Source: Bilifractor porci
GTDB lineage: Bacteria; Bacillota; Clostridia; Lachnospirales; Lachnospiraceae
Assembly (NCBI RefSeq): GCF_009696005.1
Contig: NZ_VUMV01000005.1
Location: 124,001-188,000 of the forward strand
Length of the DNA stretch: 64,000 nucleotides
Direction: 5' to 3'
Made by a program: the position numbers and the translations under genes. The number at the start of each line of letters is the position of its first letter. Positions within the stretch are counted from its first letter, which is position 1. A model generated the notes under the pieces. It did no database searches and was not told the DNA's origin. It saw nothing but the letters and a program-made list of their open reading frames with translations. Shown here piece after piece: positions 37,362 to 46,785 of the stretch.

Positions 37362-39158
37362 TTACTGCTGCGGGGAAGGAACCGGGCCTGCGGCCTTTCC
37401 GGCATTCTCAACGAGCTGGAGAATGGCGGATTCTTCTTCATCCGGAGAAGCGCTTCCCGGCACAGGCTCTCCCTGCAGAAGCTCATGGAAGCTGACATCA
37501 CCGACCGAGAGATCACTCAGGTTCACACAGCAGGTGCCCATCCGTACCAGCTCGTTCAGCATATCGTTAAAGGTGTTGGTCAGGGCAGAGGCACATTTGT
37601 TCTTGCTCACCCGCTTCATGTGGCGGCGGCGCAGCCGCTCGTCCTGGGAGAAAATTTCCTGGCGGAGCGTCTTTACCTGCAGGTCTGCCTCCGCACTTAA
37701 GGTTCCGTTGATCATCTGTCTCAGGATATTGTCGTAGAGCTGCCGGATCTGATGCAGGGAATCCTTCAGATCCTTCACTGCCTCCTTGGACAGCTGCTTT
37801 TTCTGAGACGCGTTCGCTGTTATGTCAGACAGAATATCCTCACACAGCAGACCGATCCGAAGAAAATCACTTTTTATCAGAATGGCTTCGGTCACTCTGG
37901 ATGCCTGCTCCTCCGTCAGGCTTCCGTCCGCAAACATGGCAGAGGTATATTCGTCTATCCGTTCATTGACAGCGCGGATGGCTGCTGCCCCCTTTTGCAC
38001 TTCTCCGAGCAGCTCTCCGCAGTTCTTCAGCGTAAAACTTTCCGCTTTTATCAGAATCATCTGAACCATATGACCCAGATGCAGGATCTCACGGGAGACC
38101 AGGTGGATGGAAGGAAGCGGCTGCCCGATCAGCTGATTGTCAAGATATTTAGGAACAGAAGCACTGACAACAGCCTCCTCTTCCCTGCCCGGAAGCAGCT
38201 TCTTCACAATCTTTACCATGAGGGGAAGAAGAGGCGTCCAGATCAGCGTCATAATCACGTTAAATCCGGTGTGAGCATTGGCAATCTGCCGGGAAATCAC
38301 ATCGACCTCGTTTCCCTTTGGGGAAAGCATTTGGATCAGTCTGGAGTACGGTCCTACAAACCAGATAAAGAGCAGGCTTCCGCTGACATTAAAGATGCAG
38401 TGAGCCAGAGCGGTTCTTTTGGCATTTTTATTCTGGGTCAGACTCGCAAGAATCGCTGTGATGGTGGTACCGATGTTGTCGCCCAGAAGAATCGGAATGG
38501 CGCCGGAAAGTCCGATAATGCTGGCTGTGGTGCCGGCGGCAGCCTGTGAGGCAAAGTTCTGAAGAACGGCGATTGTGGCAGAGGAGCTCTGTACAACCAG
38601 GGTCATCAGCATTCCCACAAGCACGCCCAGAAAACGATTGTCCGCAACCCGGTCGATCAGGTTCAGGAAAAACGGGCTGGAAGCCAGAGGCTTCATTACC
38701 GAGCCCATGATGTCAATGCCGTCGAAAAGAAGGCCGAAGGCAAGAATGGTGCGGCCTACATAGCGCAGTTTTTCTTTCCGCGCCAGAAGCATCAGGATGA
38801 AACCGGCGAAGATGATGATGTAGACGTAGTCGCTGAGATTAAACGCAATAATCTGCGCCGTCATGGTTGTGCCGATATTGGCGCCGAAAATAATGGAAAT
38901 CGCCTGCGGCAAGGTCATCAGGCCGGCGCTGACAAAGCCGATCGCCATCACGGTGGTGGCGGAGGAACTCTGCAGGACCGCAGTGACAAGTGCGCCGGAC
39001 AGGACGCCCATAACCGGGTTTTTGGTCAGGACGCCCAGCACGGTCTTCATTTTTTCCCCGGCTGCTTTCTGCAGGCTCTCGCTCATCATGTTCATGCCGA
39101 ACAGGAAAATAGCCAGTCCGCCCAGCAGACCGAAAACAATCTGTACATTTTCATTCAT
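37362..39158 (-). CDS. Na/Pi cotransporter family protein (PhoU-domain fusion)
   Basis: A 598-residue membrane protein of the NptA/YjbB type. The N-terminal half (to about residue 330) has the duplicated Na/Pi motif, seen twice as VLQSSSATTVMAIGFV and VVQSSSATIAVLQNFA, plus GANIGTT and GDNIGTT loops. The C-terminal half (about residues 350-560) is a helical PhoU-like domain. It likely exports or imports phosphate with sodium, with the PhoU part regulating it. I chose the Met at 39158, with AGAGGT 7 nt upstream; the frame extends to 39230. An inverted repeat CAATAG/CTATTG (39190-39208) lies in its 5' region. Confidence 0.9.
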   Translation of the reverse strand: MNENVQIVFGLLGGLAIFLFGMNMMSESLQKAAGEKMKTVLGVLTKNPVMGVLSGALVTAVLQSSSATTVMAIGFVSAGLMTLPQAISIIFGANIGTTMTAQIIAFNLSDYVYIIIFAGFILMLLARKEKLRYVGRTILAFGLLFDGIDIMGSVMKPLASSPFFLNLIDRVADNRFLGVLVGMLMTLVVQSSSATIAVLQNFASQAAAGTTASIIGLSGAIPILLGDNIGTTITAILASLTQNKNAKRTALAHCIFNVSGSLLFIWFVGPYSRLIQMLSPKGNEVDVISRQIANAHTGFNVIMTLIWTPLLPLMVKIVKKLLPGREEEAVVSASVPKYLDNQLIGQPLPSIHLVSREILHLGHMVQMILIKAESFTLKNCGELLGEVQKGAAAIRAVNERIDEYTSAMFADGSLTEEQASRVTEAILIKSDFLRIGLLCEDILSDITANASQKKQLSKEAVKDLKDSLHQIRQLYDNILRQMINGTLSAEADLQVKTLRQEIFSQDERLRRRHMKRVSKNKCASALTNTFNDMLNELVRMGTCCVNLSDLSVGDVSFHELLQGEPVPGSASPDEEESAILQLVENAGKAAGPVPSPQQ

Positions 39159-39393
39159 AAATGGTACCTCTGTCATTGGCTTCGCTACACAATAGTTCCA
39201 GTCTATTGTATCGGGTACAGGGAGGACCATCTACCGGAGGTGTGTTTACGGTATGTTAATTCTATATAAACTTTATATCATTTTCAGACCGGGTTTACGG
39301 AAACGAAACGTTGTGCTTCCGAAGGGAGGAAAGGAAAAAAGCCGACGCCTTGCATAGCTGTCAGGAAAAGAAACGCGGCACGATCCGCAGAAA

Positions 39394-39421
39394 TAAAAAA
39401 AGACTGCCGCAAAGCGGCAGC
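39394..39421 (-). terminator. Terminator of the flavodoxin gene
   Basis: On the minus strand CTGCCGC-TTT-GCGGCAG is followed by a run of T (the A run at 39394-39401 on the plus strand). The rest of the 347-nt gap 39159-39505 holds only the Na/Pi gene 5' region with one small inverted repeat. Confidence 0.8.
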
Positions 39422-39505
39422 CTGAACAGTCCCTTTTATTGACACATGGTCTGTCTGGCAAGGCACCATGTTATATGGCATCCTGCGGTGTCAGTGAAAC
39501 CGGAA

Positions 39506-39991
39506 TTACCACTGCTGGAACCCGTCAAACCAGAGCTTCAGATCTTTCATGGAAACTTCCCCGCCGACCCGGCGGCCTTCCATAACCTTCGCCTCCTTGC
39601 CGACCAGGTTCTGAATCCGCTCGCAGGTCCGTGCCATCCCGCTGCCCCCGGAGGTGCAGAACGGAATGATGATTTTTCCGGAAAAGTCAGCGGAAGTAAG
39701 GAAGGTGTCAACAATGCTTGGTTCTCTTCCCCACCAGATCGGAAAGCCCAGAATGATCGTCTGATAGGAACTCAGATCCGGAACAGGTTCAGCCATTGCC
39801 GGGCGGCAGTTCGGGTCAGCCATCTCCACGGTAGATCTGGCGCTCTTATCCTTCCAGTTCAGATCCGCTTCGGTATACGGTTTTTCCGGTATGATGGCAA
39901 ACACATCCGCATGTTCCTCTCCGGCTATGTCCTCCGCAATCTTTTTCGTTGTGCCGGTTGCGGAAAAGAAGGCAACTAAAGTCTTGCTCAT
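39506..39991 (-). CDS. Flavodoxin
   Basis: A 161-residue FMN electron carrier of the long NAD(P)H-oxidoreductase-like flavodoxin family. It starts with the FMN-phosphate loop LVAFFSATGTTKKIAEDIA. It has YQTIILGFPIWWGREPSIVDTFL, the aromatic FMN-stacking segment, and IPFCTSGGSGM near residue 110. AGGAGGATATTTGT precedes the ATG. It is monocistronic, with a consensus promoter upstream and a terminator downstream. The partner is unknown. Confidence 0.9.
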   Translation of the reverse strand: MSKTLVAFFSATGTTKKIAEDIAGEEHADVFAIIPEKPYTEADLNWKDKSARSTVEMADPNCRPAMAEPVPDLSSYQTIILGFPIWWGREPSIVDTFLTSADFSGKIIIPFCTSGGSGMARTCERIQNLVGKEAKVMEGRRVGGEVSMKDLKLWFDGFQQW

Positions 39992-40046
39992 ACAAATATC
40001 CTCCTGATGATAGAAACCTGAAATTTACCTCTTGCAGTTGCTTCTG

Positions 40047-40076
40047 ATTATAGCGCATGACGGTAAGGAGTGTCAA
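40047..40076 (-). promoter_or_regulatory. Promoter of the flavodoxin gene
   Basis: On the minus strand TTGACA (40076-40071) and TATAAT (40052-40047) are 18 nt apart, a near-consensus promoter about 55 nt from the flavodoxin ATG. Confidence 0.85.
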
Positions 40077-40210
40077 AGATGACAGAAAAACGGAGAGAAA
40101 AGAGCTGGATTTTGGTGAAATATCAGAGGATCGGGGCGCTTTCCGGGAAGAAAAAGGAAAGAAAGAGAAGAGCCGGGAATCCGGCAGGAGAAGCTCTTAA
40201 AATAGCGTCT

Positions 40211-40238
40211 TTGCGCAGACGGATAAAGTTGTTATACT
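40211..40238 (+). promoter_or_regulatory. Promoter of the ArsR-ZIP unit
   Basis: TTGCGC (40211-40216) and TATACT (40233-40238) are 16 nt apart. The remainder of the 376-nt gap 39992-40367 carries no gene I can support. Confidence 0.55.
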
Positions 40239-40367
40239 GGTAGTAGAATTCGGCTGCGGGCAGAAAAGCTGCCGGCTCTGATCTATCAGAAGTTACGCGT
40301 AGATGAGTCAGCCTGCTTCGGTAAACATCGAAGAGAACCGGTAAGCCGTGCAGAAGGGAAGCGTAAA

Positions 40368-40670
40368 ATGAGCAAAAAATGCAATCTTCCGGACGAAAAT
40401 GAAATGGCGGATCTTGCGGAGCTGTTCAAGGTGTTCGGGGATTCTACCAGGATACGAATACTGTTTGTTCTCTATGACGATGAGCACAGCGTAGGAGAGA
40501 TCGCCGAAGCCCTTGGCATGACGACGTCTGCGGTTTCTCATCAGCTGAAAATCCTGAAGTCCTCCAAGCTGGTTGCGTCCAGGCGGGACGGAAAACAGAT
40601 CTTCTACCATCTGGCGGATCAGCATGTTCACACGATCATCCAGGTAGGGCAGGAGCATATCGAGGAGTAA
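40368..40670 (+). CDS. ArsR/SmtB family zinc-type metalloregulator
   Basis: A 100-residue winged-helix repressor. The HTH is EHSVGEIAEALGMTTSAVSHQLKILKSSKLVASRRDGKQIFYHL. The C-terminal helix has Asp84, His86, His97 and Glu100 (ADQHVHTIIQVGQEHIEE), exactly the spacing of the alpha-5 Zn/Co site of SmtB/CzrA (D-x-H-x10-H-x2-E). It is 119 nt upstream of a ZIP-family transporter, which suggests zinc-dependent control of that gene. No N-terminal alpha-3 Cys site of the ArsR type is seen. Confidence 0.9.
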   Translation: MSKKCNLPDENEMADLAELFKVFGDSTRIRILFVLYDDEHSVGEIAEALGMTTSAVSHQLKILKSSKLVASRRDGKQIFYHLADQHVHTIIQVGQEHIEE

Positions 40671-40789
40671 ATGGAAACAGCAGCCTCTTTCCGTGGGAAC
40701 AAAGGGGCATTCAAAGAACATTCAGAAGGAAATTCAAAGGGAAAACCGCCGAGGCAGCAAAAGGCGGATTTCCGTGGAGGGAGACACGT

Positions 40790-41572
40790 ATGACAGGACA
40801 GGTTTTACAGGGCATCCTGATTCCGTTTATCGGCACATCACTGGGTGCCGCCTGTGTTTTTTTTATGAAAAATGAACTCAGTCTGATGGTGGAGAGGGCG
40901 CTCTCCGGTTTCGCGGCAGGAGTTATGGTGGCGGCCTCTATCTGGAGTCTGCTGATTCCTGCGATGGAAGAGAGTAAAGAAATGGGATCGCTGGCCTTTC
41001 TTCCCGCGTTGATCGGGTTCTGGCTGGGAACTCTTTTCCTTCTCCTGCTGGATCACGTGACCCCGCATCTGCACGCTTTTTCCGACAAGGCGGAGGGTCC
41101 ACGCAGCAAAGCGGCGAAGACAACGCTGATGGTGCTGGCAGTTACCATACACAATATTCCGGAAGGGATGGCGGTAGGAATTGTCTTTGCCGGGATGCTT
41201 ACCGGCTCTTCGGGAATTTCCGCGGGAGCTGCCCTGGCGCTGGCAGTCGGCATAGCTATTCAGAATTTTCCGGAGGGCGCGATTATTTCCATGCCGCTTC
41301 ACTCCGAGGGACAGAAGAAGACAAGGGCTTTTGCCAGCGGTGTGCTTTCCGGCGTGGTAGAGCCGGCAGGAGCCCTGCTGATGGTTGCTTTTTCCGAATT
41401 CTTTTTGCCGGCCATGCCTTATCTGCTCAGCTTTGCCGCCGGCGCGATGCTTTATGTGGTGGTGGAAGAGCTGATACCGGAAATGTCCGCGGGAGAGCAC
41501 TCCAATATCGGCGTGCTGCTGTTTGCCGTCGGCTTTACCCTGATGATGGCTCTGGATGTGGCGCTTGGCTGA
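40790..41572 (+). CDS. ZIP family metal transporter (GufA/ZupT-like)
   Basis: A 260-residue membrane protein with eight predicted helices. The ZIP signature helices are VLAVTIHNIPEGMAVGIVFAG (helix IV) and GIAIQNFPEGAIISMPL (helix V), which hold the metal-binding His, Asn, Pro and Glu. VVEELIPEM follows near the end. A His-containing loop (HVTPHLHAF) lies between helices III and IV. It probably moves zinc or another divalent ion, and the neighbouring SmtB-type regulator supports zinc. GGAGGGAGACACGT precedes the ATG. Confidence 0.92.
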   Translation: MTGQVLQGILIPFIGTSLGAACVFFMKNELSLMVERALSGFAAGVMVAASIWSLLIPAMEESKEMGSLAFLPALIGFWLGTLFLLLLDHVTPHLHAFSDKAEGPRSKAAKTTLMVLAVTIHNIPEGMAVGIVFAGMLTGSSGISAGAALALAVGIAIQNFPEGAIISMPLHSEGQKKTRAFASGVLSGVVEPAGALLMVAFSEFFLPAMPYLLSFAAGAMLYVVVEELIPEMSAGEHSNIGVLLFAVGFTLMMALDVALG

Positions 41573-41580
41573 AGACGGGC

Positions 41581-43266
41581 TTAATCGGAGCCCTCGCCGT
41601 TCATAATCGCCGCGTACCGCAGCAGCTGTTTCAGAGAGTTGATTCCCAGTTTGCTGTAGATATTGCGGTTGTGATAGCGAAGAGTGCTTTCCTTGATATT
41701 CTTTTCTTCCATAATTTCTTTCGTTCCTTTTCCGGAGAGATAAAGAAGAAAAATCTTTTTTTCGGTCTGCGTTAAAGTTTTCAGCCCGCTCAGGAACTGC
41801 TGATAATTTTCCGGATCCACTTCTTTTTTGCGGGAGTACACCAGGCGGGACAATTCCCGTCTGGCGTCATCGTATTCCTTGTTGATGCGGCTGAGTTCTG
41901 TGCGGGCATCCTCAATTTCGTTTTCCAGCGCAGAGGTCTCAGCTTCCCTGTCACGTTCCATTTCCGAAAGCAATGTAAAAAGCTCTTCGATTTCCGGAAT
42001 CATTTCCTCCGGATTTGTTTTTTGTCTGTTTTTCAGCTGTTCCAGGCTGTTCAGTACCGGAGTCAGGAAACGGCGGCTGAAATAGCGGCAGCAGAAAAGA
42101 GCAAAGCAAAGAAGGAAGATAAAAATCAGTACAACCTCGGCTCCTTCCTGAAAAAACATCTGCCGGTAATCACGCCGGGGGATCAGGACATAGGCACGGA
42201 ACCTCTCGTTCTGTCCGGCAAGCTTCACTTTTTCGGTGATTCCCAGGTAGGAAGTGATGCGGTCAGAGCAGAGAACACGTCTGTCGGAAAGGCTTTTTGT
42301 TACAGTCAGTGTCCCGGCAGGGGCAAGGTAGTAACCGTCTGTGCTTCCGCAGGACATGGATTGTCCGGCTTCAATCTGCAGGATGCCGGAGGGCTGCCCC
42401 TCCGGAGCGGTATGGATATCCGCAAGAATACAGGTCAGATGGCTCAGTGTAGTAGGCTGGGCCATTTTATTCCGGAAAAAACTGTCATTCATCTCAAAAC
42501 CGCAGACGCCCAGAAAGGTGCCGTCAGCAGAAAAAAGAGGAAACAGCATCAGCAGTACCTTATCTGAGGTACCGGGCAGAACAAAGATGTCACTGAAGCT
42601 GCAGGAGCCGGGCACGGCACTTTTTTTCCATTCTGTATATCCTGGCAGGTTCTGTGTCTGGAATTCCAGCTTCCACTTCCGATGCGGCATAACACCGCTT
42701 TTTTTGCCGATTTCCGGAACCCCGTGATAGAGAAGAAGCTCCGTTCCGGAGTCTGCGGGTGAGCTTTTCCGAATATACAGGCCGGACCGGGAACTGTCCG
42801 CGCCGGGCAGGGCGGTATTCACGGTTGCGTCAAGCAGCAGAAAAACGCCGGAACTGTCAGTCTGAAGAAGCTTTTCTTTCAGGGCAGCAAAGACCGATTC
42901 CTGCAAGGCTGCCAGAGAAGTTTCCGAATCATTGATTTCAGAAAAAGACATATGGCTGGCATTCAGGTATTTCCGGATCTGTTCCGTAACAGACTGGGAC
43001 ATCTGGAGACCCCATACATGCAGAGTGTCAAATTCGGAGGAGAGATCATCCGAGAAAACAGCCATCTGCATCTGCAGGGCGGAACGAAAGCTGCTCTGGC
43101 GCCGGAAAGCGGTGCTGATGACGGACAGCCCGATTAAAAAAGCAGCGATCAGCAGTACGGCAAGCAGAAACATGTAGCGGAACAGCTTGTAACGCAGGGA
43201 ATTCCTTTTTCTGGTCAGCTCGCTATTTTCCTCCGGGTTATGCCGGAAAAAGGATGAAAATGTCAT
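41581..43266 (-). CDS. Transmembrane LuxR-type transcriptional regulator
   Basis: A 561-residue one-component receptor. A short cytoplasmic tail is followed by a membrane helix (about residues 28-52), an extracytoplasmic sensor of about 310 residues, a second helix (about 375-397, VVLIFIFLLCFALFCC), and a Glu/Arg-rich coiled coil (405-470). The C-terminal LuxR HTH has LTQTEKKIFLLYLSGKGTKEIMEEKNIKESTLRYHNRNIYSKLGINSLKQLL. No kinase or receiver domain is present. It would have to regulate DNA while membrane-bound. It follows a solute-binding lipoprotein gene by 32 nt, and AAAGGAG precedes its ATG. Confidence 0.85.
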   Translation of the reverse strand: MTFSSFFRHNPEENSELTRKRNSLRYKLFRYMFLLAVLLIAAFLIGLSVISTAFRRQSSFRSALQMQMAVFSDDLSSEFDTLHVWGLQMSQSVTEQIRKYLNASHMSFSEINDSETSLAALQESVFAALKEKLLQTDSSGVFLLLDATVNTALPGADSSRSGLYIRKSSPADSGTELLLYHGVPEIGKKSGVMPHRKWKLEFQTQNLPGYTEWKKSAVPGSCSFSDIFVLPGTSDKVLLMLFPLFSADGTFLGVCGFEMNDSFFRNKMAQPTTLSHLTCILADIHTAPEGQPSGILQIEAGQSMSCGSTDGYYLAPAGTLTVTKSLSDRRVLCSDRITSYLGITEKVKLAGQNERFRAYVLIPRRDYRQMFFQEGAEVVLIFIFLLCFALFCCRYFSRRFLTPVLNSLEQLKNRQKTNPEEMIPEIEELFTLLSEMERDREAETSALENEIEDARTELSRINKEYDDARRELSRLVYSRKKEVDPENYQQFLSGLKTLTQTEKKIFLLYLSGKGTKEIMEEKNIKESTLRYHNRNIYSKLGINSLKQLLRYAAIMNGEGSD

Positions 43267-43298
43267 TTCTATAAAAGCTCCTTTCAGAAAATCTTCTT

Positions 43299-44663
43299 TC
43301 AGGTGTCCGGCGAGCCAAGACAGGAGCAGAACTGCTTCCAGGTTTTCGATTCAAGAACCGCCGGATCCGCTCCGTCCCTGTACTGTTCGGTCAGTGAGGA
43401 CTGTTCCGCGCGCAGCCTGTCATAAAGACGGTTGGTTTTTTCGATAAAGCCGCTGTCCGAAGGAAGAGGTACAAACCGGCAGGTATTTTTTACCGTCCGG
43501 ATGGCGTTGTATACGGAACGGTAGGAAGGATCCTGGAAACTGTAGCTGTCAATTGCCTGAAAAGCCTCTTCGGTTACGGGGAAATACCCCGTTTCCGCGG
43601 CAAAATCCAGGTTGCGCTCGCTTTCCGTAAGCCAGTGAAGAAAAACCGAGGCGGCTTCGGCTTTTTTGCTGTCTGTTTTCAGGGCGCAGATCCCGCAGCC
43701 TGTCTGAGGAGCCAGCGGGTCCGAGCCTGATTCCGAACTGGCGGAAGTGGGAAGAGGAAGTACCTTCAGATTCATGGGCTCTGTGGTGTTGTCGGAAAAA
43801 GTAACTGTGTCATTAAAATAAAGAACAGCGGCACTGGAACCTGTTCCGGCAGGGACTTCGCCGGTCATCATCTGGGTGTTGGCGTAAAGGTCAGAGATGA
43901 TAATATCGCCCCGGATCAGTGCCTCGGCGAACGGTTTCCATGTACTTCGCAGTACCGGATCGGAGCAGTCATAATAACCGTTTTTTATGATCTGTGCCGC
44001 GCCTTTTTCCCGTGCGCAGAGATCTACGTTCTGGACCAGGTAATCAAACGCGCAGAAGGGCTTTCCGCCCGACCATTCCCGGTACCTCTCCGCTGTGCGG
44101 AAAAATCCGTCCCAGGTCCGCAGGCTGCTGTAGCCGATATCGGTATCGGCCAGGAAACGGTCAAACTCCGTCCCATTTACATAAAGAAGCCGGGTGGATT
44201 TACAGAGGGGAAAGACACACAGACGATCCTGCAAAATTCCCTCTTCCAAGAAGGCATCGACATAGGATTCCAGTTCCTCCCCGGAAAAGTAATCCGACCA
44301 GTTAACCAGATTCTCCGGCCCCAGAAGAGAAGCCGTTCCGGGGTAACACAGGAACAGATCCGGCATACTGCCTGCGCCGGGTTCCTCCGCCTGTGCGGCC
44401 AGCAGCTGCTCTCCTATATCGGAAGCATTCGACATCCTGGTCACATTGATGATGATTCCTTTCTTCATGCCGACCGTTTCATTAAATTCCTGTACCAGGA
44501 GGTTCATCGGGGAGCCCACCTGTTCTCCATACACATGCCAGAAGGTCAGTGTTACGGGATCCGAAGGATTCAGATGGCTTCTTCCGGAGCAGGAGGACAG
44601 GACCGGCTGACAGGCCAGAAGCAGAAAAGAGAGCAGAAATAAAAATATTGGCTGTTTTTTCAT
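43299..44663 (-). CDS. Extracellular solute-binding lipoprotein (family 1)
   Basis: A 454-residue secreted binding protein. Its signal peptide has two possible lipobox cysteines (LLAC, Cys18; LSSC, Cys25). The mature part has the family-1 features VTLTFWHVYGEQVG, SMPDLFLCYPG, PLCKSTRLLYVNG, and a C-terminal half with AASVFLHWLTESERN. This is a carbohydrate-type binding protein, but no ABC permease or ATPase is adjacent. The next gene is a transmembrane LuxR regulator, so the protein may present ligand to that receptor instead of to a transporter. AGGTGA precedes the ATG. Confidence 0.85.
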   Translation of the reverse strand: MKKQPIFLFLLSFLLLACQPVLSSCSGRSHLNPSDPVTLTFWHVYGEQVGSPMNLLVQEFNETVGMKKGIIINVTRMSNASDIGEQLLAAQAEEPGAGSMPDLFLCYPGTASLLGPENLVNWSDYFSGEELESYVDAFLEEGILQDRLCVFPLCKSTRLLYVNGTEFDRFLADTDIGYSSLRTWDGFFRTAERYREWSGGKPFCAFDYLVQNVDLCAREKGAAQIIKNGYYDCSDPVLRSTWKPFAEALIRGDIIISDLYANTQMMTGEVPAGTGSSAAVLYFNDTVTFSDNTTEPMNLKVLPLPTSASSESGSDPLAPQTGCGICALKTDSKKAEAASVFLHWLTESERNLDFAAETGYFPVTEEAFQAIDSYSFQDPSYRSVYNAIRTVKNTCRFVPLPSDSGFIEKTNRLYDRLRAEQSSLTEQYRDGADPAVLESKTWKQFCSCLGSPDT

Positions 44664-44845
44664 ATGCGGTCACCTGTGAATCGTATATTTTTTTCATTTC
44701 CCCCTCAAAACGGGGGTTTCAGATGGGGACAAAAACAGAACTATCAGTATATTAAACGGTGTAAGACATCGGTGCGCACACGATAGCAAGAAGATTCTGA
44801 AATTATTATACACGATGAAGAGAGATTGGGAAAGGAGGCATTGCG

Positions 44846-46693
44846 ATGAAGAAACAGAAGAAGGAAAATTCATTCAAAAGAGGGTCTGTTCTCATAGGGT
44901 TCTGTATCTTGTGCCTTTTGGCAGCGGCTCTTGCCGGATGCGGCGGAAAGAGCATGAAAGGAAGCAAATATCTGGGTAAATGGAATGCCGTTTCGGCCGA
45001 GATGTCAGGAATGGAATTTTCCGTATCGGATTTTATGGACGAATTCTCGATTATCTTAAAGGAGGATGGGACCTGCGAGGCGCATATTGATGATGAAGTG
45101 GAGACCGGAAAGTGGGAGGAAACAGAAACCGGTGTGAAAATTAAGGATTCCACGGAAACCCTGGAGATGAATGAGAAAGATGGCCATTTGTATATAGAAT
45201 ATGAGGGAGTCAGCTTCCGCTTTGAAAAAGAGGGAAGTGAGAGCGCAGTTTCCTCCGATTCTGCATCCGCGGATACGGAAAGTGTGAAGGCGGAAGTGTC
45301 TGCTTCTTCTGCGGGGGCGGAAAAGGAATCCGGGACGGACGAAGCGGCATCCGCTGAAAGCAGGGATACCAGCGGCACACACATGGAAATGACACTCTGG
45401 GATATTTATTATCCGGAAGGCTGGACAGAGAATGAAGACGACAAGGGCGACAGCGAGACCAACAGCTATGGACGGCTGGAATATAAGCAGGGGGAGGAAG
45501 TCCTGTTATCCGTGGGAATTACCGCTACCGTGGAAGACTGCGGCGGGTACCGGGATTTTCTCCATGCCTCCGGTATTGACGCGCACGCCCTTGTAGTAGA
45601 CAAGTCAGTAGAGCAGGAAAACATCGGCGGGGTTCCCTGCATTGTCTCCGAAACGACCAGCTGGGGGGAACCGGTTCTAACCTATATGGGAAGAGATGTC
45701 GGCTCCGGAACCACGGTAAAGGTCAGTATAACAGGCGAGTACTCGGATCCGGAGGTGGATAAGCTGATCAAGAACCTGGCATTTCATCTGGAAGATACCG
45801 GGAATGAAGATTATCCCTGGCCGTGGGAGGGGGAAGTATTTTCTACCGACAGCGAACACTCCAAGATGATCGCAGATACCACGATAACCTCTGTGTGGGT
45901 ACCGTTTGAGGAGCCGCTTCTGGCGTACGACATTTTCAGCGGGAGAATCGCTTCCGTGGGAGAGAGCCTGTATGTACTGCTGGATAATGTCCTTTATGAG
46001 TACACACTGGGAGAGAAGCTGACACTGAAAAGCACGATGGAGCTGGAGGATGATTATGAGGAACTCTCTGCCGATCAGAACGGGAACTTGTACCTGACGG
46101 GCTTTATGTCGCCGATGCTTACGATAAAGGACGGAGAAATCACAGCAACGAATGACGATATTGATCAGGCAGTCATACACAGCAGCGGAACCTGGGGAAT
46201 CTCCTGGTTCTTCGGGTCAGAGCCGGAGAAGGTGACCATCGACGGGAGCAAGGCATCCAAAGAAGCATGGCCGATTCTTCCAGAAGAAAGCGTTGGGACA
46301 GCCCGCCTGAGTGAAAACCATATCTTCATCTCCGGCACGGATCCGGAGAGTCAGAATGAAGCGATCTGGGTTTTCGACATGGAGGGAAATCAGCAGATGG
46401 AGCTTGGAAATCAGGAATACGGCGGAGAACAGTCTCTGGGGAGCATTACAGATGTTGTGGAAACCGAAAACGGCTTTATCGGCCTGGACGGGAATATGCG
46501 GGAAATCTTTTTCTGGAAGAGCGACGGCAGCCTGCTGGGATCGGCGGAGGACAGTGAGCTTTTCGGGACAGAGTATCCCTGGATCAGTACAGCAGTAAGA
46601 CTGCCGGACGGAACCGTGCTGATAGGCCTGACAGAAGACAGGGCGGATAATTCCGCGACAGAGTTTGTCATTTACAGGGTCAGCGGATTCTGA
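44846..46693 (+). CDS. Large lipoprotein of unknown function
   Basis: A 615-residue lipoprotein with a lipobox ending at Cys32 (LAAALAGC). Residues 40-130 look like a small lipocalin-like beta domain (YLGKWNAVSAEM ... KWEETETGVKI). A Ser/Ala/Glu-rich low-complexity linker covers 132-178. A third part, about 180-310, resembles the domain of proteins that score protein stability or stress. The last 300 residues are beta-rich with repeating GNLYLTGF and NGFIGLDGN segments that could form a propeller. I do not recognise a named family. It may be cotranscribed with the AIM24-like gene 92 nt downstream. Confidence 0.75.
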   Translation: MKKQKKENSFKRGSVLIGFCILCLLAAALAGCGGKSMKGSKYLGKWNAVSAEMSGMEFSVSDFMDEFSIILKEDGTCEAHIDDEVETGKWEETETGVKIKDSTETLEMNEKDGHLYIEYEGVSFRFEKEGSESAVSSDSASADTESVKAEVSASSAGAEKESGTDEAASAESRDTSGTHMEMTLWDIYYPEGWTENEDDKGDSETNSYGRLEYKQGEEVLLSVGITATVEDCGGYRDFLHASGIDAHALVVDKSVEQENIGGVPCIVSETTSWGEPVLTYMGRDVGSGTTVKVSITGEYSDPEVDKLIKNLAFHLEDTGNEDYPWPWEGEVFSTDSEHSKMIADTTITSVWVPFEEPLLAYDIFSGRIASVGESLYVLLDNVLYEYTLGEKLTLKSTMELEDDYEELSADQNGNLYLTGFMSPMLTIKDGEITATNDDIDQAVIHSSGTWGISWFFGSEPEKVTIDGSKASKEAWPILPEESVGTARLSENHIFISGTDPESQNEAIWVFDMEGNQQMELGNQEYGGEQSLGSITDVVETENGFIGLDGNMREIFFWKSDGSLLGSAEDSELFGTEYPWISTAVRLPDGTVLIGLTEDRADNSATEFVIYRVSGF

Positions 46694-46785
46694 GAGTTCG
46701 ATCATAAATATAAGAAAAAATAAGCGATTTGAATTACAAAAACATTGACGGTACAGAATCAGCAGATTCTGAGAAAGGAGCGAAT

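Noticed and set aside
44482-44697. Short minus-strand frame at the binding-protein start
   Set aside because: It overlaps the lipoprotein signal peptide in another frame and has no support.
46681-46774. Two copies of a 15-base segment (CAGCGGATTCTGAGA-like) around the lipoprotein stop
   Set aside because: Too short, and one copy is coding; probably chance.
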